From an uncultured Intrasporangium sp. (GTDB lineage: Bacteria > Actinomycetota > Actinomycetes > Actinomycetales > Dermatophilaceae), in NCBI GenBank assembly GCA_937873285.1, contig CALMNV010000020.1, forward strand, positions 1 through 6,906: a stretch of DNA of 6,906 nucleotides, written 5' to 3'. The notes beneath the pieces are model-generated. The model was not told where the DNA came from. It ran no database searches and saw only the letters and a list, made by a program, of their open reading frames with translations. Each line of letters opens with the position of its first letter. The first letter of the stretch is position 1. Position numbers and translations under genes: made by a program. Below, in pieces: positions 1-5,445 of this stretch.

Positions 1-1
1 G

Positions 2-1090
2 ATCGAGACCGAGGACGTGCTCGCGGTGCTCGGAGTCGCCGACTCCGAGTTGCTCTTCGGCGCCGCCGAGGCGATCGCGGCCTCCGACGGCAGGGCGGCG
101 CTCGAGGTGATCGCGGCGCTGGCCCGCTCGGGCCGGGACCAGGCGCGCTTCGCCGCCGACCTCGTCGCCCACCTGCGCCAGCTCCTCGTGATCCGGACGA
201 TCGGCGAGGTGCCCGACCACTTCCTGGTCGTCGCCGAGCACGAGCCGCGGCTGGCCGAGCAGGCCGGGCGGCTCGGCGAGGTCGCCCTGGTCCGGGCGAT
301 CGACGCGCTCTCGAAGGCGATCACCGACATCCGCGAGGGGGACGAGCCGCGGATGACCGTCGAGCTGGCCCTGCTGCGCTCCGCGCGGCCCGAGATCGAT
401 CCCTCCCGCCAGGCGCTCGCGCAGCGGCTCGAGCGGCTCGAGCGGGGCGCGCCGGTCCCCGCGGCCGAGGGGCCGGCGGCGCCATCGCAGGCCGCTCCCG
501 CGGCCGAGGCGAGCGAGCCTGCGGCCGAGCCCGAGCCCTCCGCCCCCGAGGAGCCCCGCGCCGAGGAGCCCTCCGGCGTGGCCGCGATCGCGCAGGGGGC
601 CGTGGCCACCGCCGAGGAGGTCCGCTCCCGCGCCGGCGAGGTCGCCGGGGAGGCCGCCGCGAGCGTCGGCGCCCGCGCCCAGGCCGCCGGCGATGCGATC
701 GACCTCGAGCGTGTCGCCGGGCTCTGGCCGTCGGTCCTCGACCACGTGATCGGGTCGGGCGCCGGGCTGCTCGCCGCGGCGATCGGCGACGCCCGCCCGG
801 TGGCGGTCGACCCCGACCGCTCCGTCGTCGAGCTCGGCTTCCCCTCCAGCGCCGCCTTCAACCGGCGGACCGCGGAGGTGAAGGAGAACCGCGACCGCGT
901 GGTCGAGGCGCTCCGTTCGGTGCTCGGTACGACCCTGCGCCCCGTCTACGTGACGCTGGACTCCCAGCCCGAGCCGGAGGCCGAGGACGAAGGCCCGGTC
1001 CCGGGGGAGGACGACCTGCTGGAGCGCTTCGTCAGCGAGTTCGACGCGGAGGTGTTGATGGACGACGAACCAAGATCGGAGACCGGCTGA
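2..1090 (+). CDS. dnaX: DNA polymerase III subunit gamma/tau, C-terminal part (5' end outside window)
   Basis: This is the C-terminal 362 residues of the clamp-loader ATPase subunit that loads the sliding clamp and links polymerase cores at the replication fork. The frame is open from base 2, and the ATPase domains (Walker A, zinc module) lie off the left edge, so the GTG at 17 is not a real start. Fragment residues 1-145 match clamp-loader domain III, for example GRDQARFAADLVAHLRQLLV and EPRMTVELALLR. Residues about 150-233 are an Ala/Glu/Pro-rich linker. Residues about 234-320 (from DLERVAGLWPSVLDHV to RPVYVTLD) are a folded tau-type C-terminal domain, followed by an acidic tail containing DDLLERFVSEFDAE. 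The stop TGA shares its last A with the ATG of the next gene, which implies translational coupling. The C-terminal domain reads, from memory, more like Thermoleophilia-type DnaX than Micrococcales. Identity as dnaX is firm; the lineage is an inference. Confidence 0.93.
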   Translation: METEDVLAVLGVADSELLFGAAEAIAASDGRAALEVIAALARSGRDQARFAADLVAHLRQLLVIRTIGEVPDHFLVVAEHEPRLAEQAGRLGEVALVRAIDALSKAITDIREGDEPRMTVELALLRSARPEIDPSRQALAQRLERLERGAPVPAAEGPAAPSQAAPAAEASEPAAEPEPSAPEEPRAEEPSGVAAIAQGAVATAEEVRSRAGEVAGEAAASVGARAQAAGDAIDLERVAGLWPSVLDHVIGSGAGLLAAAIGDARPVAVDPDRSVVELGFPSSAAFNRRTAEVKENRDRVVEALRSVLGTTLRPVYVTLDSQPEPEAEDEGPVPGEDDLLERFVSEFDAEVLMDDEPRSETG

Positions 1091-1461
1091 TGGCGAAGGG
1101 ACGCAGGCCCCCGGGCGGGATGCCCGGCGGGATGCCCGGGGGCATGGACCTCGGGGCGATCATGAAGCAGGCCCAGAAGATGCAGGCCGACATGGCCGCC
1201 GCTCAGGAGGAGCTCAAGGACGAGGTCGTCGACGCGAGCGCGGGCGGCGGCATGGTCAAGGTCAAGGTGCGCGGCGACCTCGAGGTGCAGGAGATCATGA
1301 TCGACCCCGACGCGGTCGACCCCGAGGACGTCGAGATGCTCCAGGACATGGTCCTGGCCGCCGTCAACGAGGGCATCCGCGCGGCTCAGGAGCGCGCCGA
1401 GGCGAAGATGGGCGGCATCGCCGGCGGCGGCATGGGTGACCTGGGCCTCCCCGGCATGTAG
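1090..1461 (+). CDS. ybaB: YbaB/EbfC family nucleoid-associated protein
   Basis: This 123-residue protein belongs to the YbaB/EbfC family of small dimeric DNA-binding proteins, usually encoded between dnaX and recR as here. The family core runs from DLGAIMKQAQKMQADMAAAQ (about residues 20-39) through AGGGMVKVKVRGDLEVQEI and IDPDAVDPEDVEMLQDMV to an AVNEGIRAAQERAEAKMG helix. The length is a little above the usual 100-115 because of an N-terminal Gly-Met-Pro repeat and a Gly/Met-rich C-terminus ending GLPGM. The ATG at 1090 overlaps the dnaX stop (TGATG), and GGAG at 1078-1081 lies 8 bases upstream, which supports this start. The GLPGM ending and the lack of the usual Streptomyces-like N-terminus recall Thermoleophilia or Firmicutes homologues. 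The family is known to bind DNA, but the exact role in recombination or nucleoid structure is unsettled. Confidence 0.93.
   Translation: MAKGRRPPGGMPGGMPGGMDLGAIMKQAQKMQADMAAAQEELKDEVVDASAGGGMVKVKVRGDLEVQEIMIDPDAVDPEDVEMLQDMVLAAVNEGIRAAQERAEAKMGGIAGGGMGDLGLPGM
1114..1146 (+). repeat. 12-bp tandem repeat inside ybaB
   Basis: GGCGGGATGCCC occurs at 1114-1125 and again at 1126-1137, followed by a degenerate partial copy to 1146. It encodes GGMP-GGMP-GGM. The unit is four codons long, so copy-number change by replication slippage would keep the reading frame. Each copy also contains an in-frame ATG. Confidence 0.85.
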
Positions 1462-1465
1462 CCGT

Positions 1466-2062
1466 TTGCATCCGGCCCCTGTAGATCGCCTGATCGTCGA
1501 GCTCGGGAAGCTCCCCGGGATCGGCCGGCGCACCGCCCAGCGGCTCGCCTTCCACATCCTGCGCTCGAGCGACGAGGACGCGTTCGCGCTCTCGGCGGCG
1601 ATCCGCGAGGTCAAGGAGCAGATCGGCCTCTGCGAGACCTGCTTCAACCTCGCCGAGGGGCCGCAGTGCGCGATCTGCGCCGACCCGCGCCGGCGCCGCG
1701 AGCTGATCTGCGTGGTCGAGGAGCCCCAGGACGTGATCCCGATCGAGCGTACCGGCGAGTACCGCGGGCTCTACCACGTGCTCGGCGGGGCGCTCTCGCC
1801 GATCGACGGGATCGACCCCTCCGACCTGAAGATCGACGAGCTGGTCGCCCGGGTCGGCGAGGGCGGGGTGGAGGAGGTCGTCGTCGCGACCAACCCAACG
1901 ACCACCGGGGAGGCGACCGCGCACCACATCGCCGACCGGCTCCGGGACCGGGTCACGATCACCCGCCTCGCCAGCGGCCTGCCGGTCGGCGGCGACCTCG
2001 AGTATGCCGACGAGGTGACCCTCGGCCGGGCGTTCGAAGGGCGGCGCAGGGTCGACGCCTGA
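1466..2062 (+). CDS. recR: Recombination mediator protein RecR
   Basis: RecR works with RecO (and RecF) to load RecA onto SSB-coated single-stranded DNA at gaps. With the TTG start at 1466 it is 198 residues, the usual family length, and begins MHPAPVDRLIVELGKLPGIG, matching the typical M-x-x-P-V-x-x-L-I RecR start. Features in order: helix-hairpin-helix at about 13-32 (LPGIGRRTAQRLAFHIL), a four-cysteine zinc module (C56, C59, C68, C71), then a Toprim domain from about 79 with CVVEEPQDV, ATNPTTTGEATA and the near-invariant LPVGGDLEYADEVTLGRAFEGRR. An in-frame GTG at 1436 would add ten unconserved residues and overlap ybaB by 26 bases, so it is less likely. No strong ribosome binding site precedes the TTG, which lies 4 bases past the ybaB stop, so coupling is likely. 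Word usage shifts within the last 100 bases. Confidence 0.95.
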   Translation: MHPAPVDRLIVELGKLPGIGRRTAQRLAFHILRSSDEDAFALSAAIREVKEQIGLCETCFNLAEGPQCAICADPRRRRELICVVEEPQDVIPIERTGEYRGLYHVLGGALSPIDGIDPSDLKIDELVARVGEGGVEEVVVATNPTTTGEATAHHIADRLRDRVTITRLASGLPVGGDLEYADEVTLGRAFEGRRRVDA

Positions 2063-2123
2063 CGGCTCGCCGGGCAGACTGAGCGCGGAGCCCATTTCGG
2101 GCATCCTCCACCCCGCCCGAGCA

Positions 2124-2167
2124 CCGCCAGGGCCACGAGCGCTGGCGGGCCTGCCGGCATACGGCCC
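2124..2167 (+). promoter_or_regulatory. Overlapping inverted repeats in the recR-DUF5063 spacer
   Basis: The 118-base spacer 2063-2180 holds a perfect 7-bp inverted repeat, CCGCCAG (2124-2130) with CTGGCGG (2142-2148), around an 11-base loop. A second pair, GGGCC (2147-2151) with GGCCC (2163-2167), shares two bases with the first, so the two RNA stems would exclude each other. The second stem ends right beside the AGGAG at 2168-2172 that serves the next gene. There is no T-run, so a classical terminator is unlikely. Such short GC stems also arise by chance in DNA this GC-rich. Confidence 0.3.
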
Positions 2168-2180
2168 AGGAGATCACGAC

Positions 2181-2777
2181 ATGGCCACCGACGACCCGAG
2201 CGCCGCCACCGACGACACGGGCGCCGCCACCGACTTCGGCGACCTGGCGGCCCTCACCGCCTCGGAGGCGAGTGCCTACCTCACCACGGTGACCGAGGTG
2301 GCCTCGGGCGCGTCGCCGGACACCGCCCTCCCCGTGCTGACCCTCGCGCTCTCGCAGGTCCTCGTCGCCGGTGCCCGGCTGGGGGCCATCCAGGACGTCG
2401 TGCCGGAGGAGCGCTACGAGGCCGACCCGGGGCCCGACGACGACCCGGACCCGCTGCGTGACGCGCTCGCGAACGTCTTCACCGGGATCGACGAGTATGC
2501 CGACGTCGTCGACCCGCTCACCTCGGGCGAGCTGACCGCCGGCGCCGTGTCGAACGACCTCGCCGACATCGCCCTGGCGCTGACGCACGGGCTCAAGCAC
2601 TATGCCGCCGGCCGGCCGGCCGAGGCCCTGTGGTGGTGGCAGTTCAGCTATCTGTCCGGCTGGGGAGAGCGCGCCTCGATGTCGCTGCGGGTCATCCAGT
2701 CGATCCTCGCGCACCTGCGCCTCGACGCGGACGAGGAGGCCGTGGCGGACGCCGAGTTCGACGCCCTCCATCCGTGA
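2181..2777 (+). CDS. DUF5063 domain-containing protein
   Basis: This soluble 198-residue protein of unknown function is recognised as DUF5063, a family commonly found between recR and lysC in Actinomycetes, as here. Residues 1-20 are an Ala/Thr/Asp-rich, probably disordered tail with three imperfect ATD repeats. The helical body begins near residue 22. The conserved signature is toward the C-terminus: ALTHGLKHYAAGRPAEALWW (W151-W153 follow from here), then QFSYLSGWGERASMSLRV and SILAHLRLD. The protein is acidic overall, with a Pro/Asp-rich loop near residues 83-93. No signal peptide, membrane span or catalytic motif is evident. AGGAG at 2168-2172 with an 8-base gap supports the ATG at 2181. 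It could form a unit with recR upstream, but the hairpin after it suggests separation from lysC. The family call is strong; no function is proposed. Confidence 0.88.
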   Translation: MATDDPSAATDDTGAATDFGDLAALTASEASAYLTTVTEVASGASPDTALPVLTLALSQVLVAGARLGAIQDVVPEERYEADPGPDDDPDPLRDALANVFTGIDEYADVVDPLTSGELTAGAVSNDLADIALALTHGLKHYAAGRPAEALWWWQFSYLSGWGERASMSLRVIQSILAHLRLDADEEAVADAEFDALHP

Positions 2778-2812
2778 CCATCCCGGCGCCCCGTCGGGCG
2801 GACTGGTGGGCG

Positions 2813-2856
2813 TATCGGCATTCGAGCGCAGCCCGGGCGCTCGGGCACCGCCGATA
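2813..2856 (+). promoter_or_regulatory. Nested hairpin upstream of lysC (terminator or operator candidate)
   Basis: The DUF5063-lysC spacer (2778-2893) contains a two-tier inverted repeat. The outer arms TATCGGC (2813-2819) and GCCGATA (2850-2856) and the inner arms CGAGCGC (2823-2829) and GCGCTCG (2837-2843) are all perfect 7-bp pairs, with a 7-base apical loop and a 3/6-base internal loop. Downstream is GCATCGCCTTTCC, with only a three-T run. It could be an actinobacterial-style terminator with little or no U-tract for the upstream genes, or an operator, because the possible -10 of lysC overlaps its right edge. Confidence 0.45.
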
Positions 2857-2860
2857 GCAT
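2855..2860 (+). promoter_or_regulatory. Possible -10 element of lysC promoter
   Basis: TAGCAT matches four of six bases of the TATAAT consensus and lies 33 bases before the lysC GTG. It sits in one of the few AT-richer patches of the spacer. No convincing -35 hexamer lies 16-18 bases upstream, so this is only a weak candidate. Confidence 0.25.
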
Positions 2861-2893
2861 CGCCTTTCCACACCAGCGGACCCGGGAGCCAGC

Positions 2894-4177
2894 GTGAGCA
2901 TCGTCGTCCAGAAGTACGGCGGCTCCTCCGTCGCCGACGCCGAGGCCATCAAGCGCGTGGCGCGGCGCATCGTCGAGACCCGCCGCGCGGGGCACTCGGT
3001 CTGCGTCGTGGTCTCCGCGATGGGCGACACCACCGACGAGCTGCTCGACCTCGCTGAGCAGGTCACGCCCGGCCCGCCCGCCCGCGAGCTCGACATGCTG
3101 CTCACCTCGGGGGAGCGGATCTCGATGGCGCTCGTCGCCATGGCCATCGCCCAGCACGGTGTCGAGGCCCGGTCGTTCACCGGCTCGCAGGCCGGCGTCA
3201 TCACGGATGCCGCCCACGGGGCCGCCCGAATCATCGACGTGACTCCGGGCCGCATCGAGGACGCGCTCGGGGCGGGACACGTCGCCATCGTGGCCGGCTT
3301 CCAGGGCGTCAGCCAGACCACCAAGGACATCACCACGCTCGGGCGCGGGGGGTCGGACACCACCGCCGTGGCGTTGGCCGCCGCCCTGCATGCCGACGTG
3401 TGCGAGATCTACACGGACGTCGACGGCGTCTTCACCGCCGACCCGCGGATCCTGCCGACGGCGCGCAAGGTCGACGTGCTGTCGATGGAGGAGATGCTGG
3501 ACCTCGCCGCCAACGGCTCGAAGATCCTGCACCTGCGCTGCGTCGAGTACGCCCGCCGCTACGGCATCCCGATCCACGTGCGCTCGTCGTGGTCGCAGCG
3601 CGAAGGCACGTGGATCAAGGACAACCCCTACCAAGGAGAAGGCGCCGTGGAAGCTCCGATCATCGCCGGCATCGCGCACGACCGAAGCGAGGCCAAGATC
3701 ACCATCGTCGGCGTGCCGGACAGGGTCGGCGTGGCGGCCCGCATCTTCGGCGCGATCGCCGACGCCGGGCTCAACATCGACATGATCGTCCAGAACGTGT
3801 CCGTCGCCGACGCCGCGGACACCGCCAAGACCGACATCTCCTTCACCCTGCCGCAGGGCGACGGCGCCAAGGGCGTGCAGGTGCTGCAGGGCATCAAGTC
3901 CGACGTCGACTACCACGACCTGCTGCTCGACGACAGCATCGGCAAGATCGCGCTGGTCGGGGCCGGCATGAAGTCCCACCCAGGGGTGTCGGCCCGCTTC
4001 TTCCGCGCGCTCGCCGACGCCGGGATCAACATCGAGATGATCTCGACCTCCGAGATCCGGGTCTCGGCAGTGACTCGCGCCGACCAGCTGGACGACGCCG
4101 TGCGGGCGGTGCACACCGCCTTCGGGCTCGACTCCACCGAGGGCGAGGCCATCGTCTACGGCGGCACCGGGCGCTGA
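2894..4177 (+). CDS. lysC: Aspartate kinase (alpha subunit)
   Basis: Aspartokinase phosphorylates L-aspartate with ATP, the first step to lysine, diaminopimelate, threonine and methionine. This 427-residue protein is full length for the actinobacterial class. Kinase-domain motifs are K7-YGGSSV, LLTSGER (70-76), [11 protein letters not shown] (148-158) and [15 protein letters not shown] (from 171). Two ACT domains follow from about residue 260: [20 protein letters not shown] with [10 protein letters not shown], then [19 protein letters not shown] with [14 protein letters not shown]. These are the usual site of lysine/threonine feedback. The GTG start has GGGAG at 2884-2888, 5 bases upstream. 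An internal ribosome binding site and GTG at residue 252 probably give a separate beta subunit. The usual partner asd (aspartate-semialdehyde dehydrogenase) does not follow; an unrelated lipoprotein gene does, 56 bases later. Confidence 0.96.
   Translation: MSIVVQKYGGSSVADAEAIKRVARRIVETRRAGHSVCVVVSAMGDTTDELLDLAEQVTPGPPARELDMLLTSGERISMALVAMAIAQHGVEARSFTGSQAGVITDAAHGAARIIDVTPGRIEDALGAGHVAIVAGFQGVSQTTKDITTLGRGGSDTTAVALAAALHADVCEIYTDVDGVFTADPRILPTARKVDVLSMEEMLDLAANGSKILHLRCVEYARRYGIPIHVRSSWSQREGTWIKDNPYQGEGAVEAPIIAGIAHDRSEAKITIVGVPDRVGVAARIFGAIADAGLNIDMIVQNVSVADAADTAKTDISFTLPQGDGAKGVQVLQGIKSDVDYHDLLLDDSIGKIALVGAGMKSHPGVSARFFRALADAGINIEMISTSEIRVSAVTRADQLDDAVRAVHTAFGLDSTEGEAIVYGGTGR
3633..3638 (+). 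promoter_or_regulatory. Internal ribosome binding site for LysC beta
   Basis: AAGGAG at 3633-3638 (within AAGGAGAAGG) is a better Shine-Dalgarno match than the one before the full-length gene. It lies 8 bases before an in-frame GTG at 3647. It falls in the linker between the kinase and ACT domains, where the encoded residues ([11 protein letters not shown]) are not conserved. Confidence 0.7.
3647..4177 (+). CDS. lysC: Aspartate kinase beta (regulatory) subunit, in-frame internal start
   Basis: Starting at the GTG at 3647 gives a 176-residue product beginning [20 protein letters not shown], identical to the C-terminal ACT region of the alpha chain. In Corynebacterium glutamicum, lysC makes alpha and beta chains from the same frame. 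There beta is 172 residues of a 421-residue alpha, starting at residue 250 with MEEAVLTG. The start here falls at residue 252 and aligns directly with it. Known class behaviour is an alpha2-beta2 enzyme in which the beta ACT domains bind the inhibitors with alpha. The strong internal ribosome binding site is seen directly; production of the beta chain is inferred. Confidence 0.65.
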   Translation: MEAPIIAGIAHDRSEAKITIVGVPDRVGVAARIFGAIADAGLNIDMIVQNVSVADAADTAKTDISFTLPQGDGAKGVQVLQGIKSDVDYHDLLLDDSIGKIALVGAGMKSHPGVSARFFRALADAGINIEMISTSEIRVSAVTRADQLDDAVRAVHTAFGLDSTEGEAIVYGGTGR

Positions 4178-4233
4178 TCCGGCGGGACGCCGCCCACGAC
4201 CTGCCCAACGACCCCGGCACAGGAAGGACGTCC

Positions 4234-4659
4234 ATGCGCCACCAGGTCATGACCCGTCGGGTCCACGCACCGATCGCCGCGGGGCTGCTCGCCCTCGTCG
4301 CGCTGTCGGCCTGCGCCTCCCCGGAGGCCGACGGCGTCGCCGCGGCAGCGACCCGCTTCGCCGCCTTCAGCGCCACCGCCCCGGACAAGGCCTGCCTGCT
4401 GCTGGCCCCCGGCACCCGCCGGGAGCTCGAGGACAGCTCGAAGAGCCGCTGCGGCAAGGCGCTGCCCGAGCAGAAGCTGCCGGGGTCGGCGCGGATCACC
4501 GCCGTCGACGTGGCCGGTGACTCCGCGCGAGTGGTCACGGCGAGCCAGACGCTCTTCCTCGCCAGGTTCGACGCCGGCTGGAAGGTGACCGCGGCGGGCT
4601 GCAAGCAGGTCACCGCCGACGATGCCAAGCCCTACACGTGCCTGGTCAAGGGGAGCTGA
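4234..4659 (+). CDS. Small secreted lipoprotein of unknown function
   Basis: This is a 141-residue predicted lipoprotein. Residues 1-10 are basic (RHQVMTRRVH), residues 12-24 are hydrophobic, and a lipobox L24-S25-A26-C27 marks cleavage and lipidation at Cys27, so the mature part should be anchored on the outer face of the membrane. The mature domain has four more cysteines (C54, C73, C123, C136), which suggests two disulfides. Recognisable blocks are ACLLLAPGTRRELE, SARITAVDVAGDSARVVTAS and TLFLARFDAGWKVTAAGC. The alternating helix-then-strand look resembles NTF2-like secreted domains, but that is only an impression. AGGAAGGA at 4221-4228 lies 5 bases before the ATG; Met6 at 4249 is a weaker alternative. 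The stop is 7 bases before the next start, so it is probably cotranscribed with the peptide and DUF6766 genes. Confidence 0.82.
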   Translation: MRHQVMTRRVHAPIAAGLLALVALSACASPEADGVAAAATRFAAFSATAPDKACLLLAPGTRRELEDSSKSRCGKALPEQKLPGSARITAVDVAGDSARVVTASQTLFLARFDAGWKVTAAGCKQVTADDAKPYTCLVKGS

Positions 4660-4666
4660 CGCTGAC

Positions 4667-4750
4667 ATGCGGGCGATGTTCTGGACCTATCTCGGCTTCA
4701 TCGTGGTGGGGCTGATCTACTTCTTCGTGGTGGGAGGCCTGCAGCGATGA
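4667..4750 (+). CDS. 27-residue single-span membrane peptide
   Basis: This very short gene is easily missed. It encodes MRAMFWTY, then an unbroken hydrophobic stretch rich in Phe, Ile, Val and Leu (about residues 9-23), then GGLQR. One membrane span with a positive residue near each end is expected. The ATG lies 7 bases after the lipoprotein stop, with GGGGAG at 4650-4655 upstream. Its TGA overlaps the ATG of the DUF6766 gene (ATGA at 4747-4750), the classic coupling arrangement. Third codon positions are almost all G or C, as in real genes here, apart from one TAT and the GGA and CGA codons. It could be a subunit or stabiliser of the DUF6766 protein, or a leader peptide that only couples translation. 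Met4 at 4676 is an alternative start. Confidence 0.68.
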   Translation: MRAMFWTYLGFIVVGLIYFFVVGGLQR

Positions 4751-5433
4751 GCAACCAGCGCCGCCGCCCGTTGCGCGACAACTCGCTGTCCATCGTCTTC
4801 GGGCTGCTCCTGCTCGTCACCCTCGCCGCGCAGGCGGTCTCGGGAGCAGCGCTCTACAACGAGCAGGCCCGCACCGCGGGGCTCCAGGAGATCTCGTTCG
4901 CGCGCTACCTCTCGTCCTCGCAGTTCGCCGTCGACGTGGCCGAGAACTGGCAGTCGGAGTACCTCCAGTTCACGCTCTACATCCTGCTGACGGTGTGGCT
5001 GATCCAGCGTGGCTCGTCGGAGTCGAAGAAGCCGGGGGAGTCCGGCCGTGAGTCGGACGAGAAGCAGCACGTCGGGCCCTTCGCCCTGCCGGACTCGCCC
5101 CGCTGGGCCCGAGCGGGAGGCTGGCGGACCGCCGTCTACTCGCACTCGCTCGTCTCCGTGATGGCGGTGATCTTCCTGCTGTCCTGGGCGGCCCAGGCGG
5201 TCGCCGGCAGGGTGGCGAACAACCAGGACCGGATGCGCAACCTCCTCCCGCCGGAGGGCCTGGCGTCCTACATCGGGTCGGCCGACTTCTGGAGCCGGAC
5301 GCTGCAGAACTGGCAGTCCGAGCTGCTCGCCATCGCCAGCATGGCCGTCTTCGCCATCTACCTCCGCGAGCGCGGGTCGCCCGAGTCCAAGCTCGTCGGG
5401 GCGCCGCACGTGGAGACGAGCTCGGACGACTGA
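4747..5433 (+). CDS. DUF6766 family membrane protein (internally duplicated)
   Basis: This 228-residue integral membrane protein of unknown function is recognised as DUF6766 from NWQSE...RGSxESK and the PDSPRWARAGGWRTAVYS linker. Predicted spans lie near residues 14-36, 72-88, 134-154 and 193-206. The protein is two homologous halves: residues 12-94 and 133-215 align without a gap at an offset of 121. Shared signatures are AAQAV-x-G, Y-x-G/S-S-x-x-F, NWQSE (67-71 and 188-192) and RGS-x-ESK (88-94 and 209-215). Each half has two spans, so both should have the same topology. The linker between halves (about 95-131) is charged and probably cytoplasmic. The ATG overlaps the stop of the 27-residue peptide, and GGGAGG at 4732-4737 is the ribosome binding site. 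No catalytic or transport motif is evident. Confidence 0.88.
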   Translation: MSNQRRRPLRDNSLSIVFGLLLLVTLAAQAVSGAALYNEQARTAGLQEISFARYLSSSQFAVDVAENWQSEYLQFTLYILLTVWLIQRGSSESKKPGESGRESDEKQHVGPFALPDSPRWARAGGWRTAVYSHSLVSVMAVIFLLSWAAQAVAGRVANNQDRMRNLLPPEGLASYIGSADFWSRTLQNWQSELLAIASMAVFAIYLRERGSPESKLVGAPHVETSSDD

Positions 5434-5445
5434 CCAGCCGGTCAG
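5430..5445. terminator. Short inverted repeat between convergent genes
   Basis: CTGACC (5430-5435) and GGTCAG (5440-5445) form a perfect 6-bp stem with the loop AGCC. The stop codons of the two converging genes, TGA at 5431-5433 and TCA at 5442-5444, lie in opposite arms. The position fits a bidirectional terminator, but the stem is short and there is no T-run on either strand. Two opposed TGA codons alone create part of the symmetry. Confidence 0.3.

Noticed and set aside
946..1647. Long open frame on the - strand across dnaX, ybaB and recR (233 codons)
   Set aside because: It lies opposite three well-identified genes, its translation has no recognisable family and is biased to His/Leu/Asp/Arg, as expected from the antisense of GC-rich codons.
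2648..4114. Long - strand open frame opposite DUF5063 and lysC (488 codons)
   Set aside because: It is antisense to the highly conserved aspartate kinase, rich in Asp/Gly/His/Arg and without motifs. Long shadows are normal at this GC content.
4181..4194. GGCGG/CCGCC stem just after the lysC stop as a terminator
   Set aside because: The stem is only 5 bp with no following T-run, and equally good stems are frequent by chance in this composition.
3400..4233. Upstream extension of the lipoprotein frame through lysC
   Set aside because: The frame is open from 3400, but the part before 4234 is Arg-rich out-of-frame lysC. The ribosome binding site, signal peptide and lipobox all support the ATG at 4234.
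4970..5441. Continuation of the SDR frame antisense to the DUF6766 gene
   Set aside because: After the frame break at 6018 the SDR frame loses all similarity and becomes Arg/Pro/Ser-rich, so this part is not coding.
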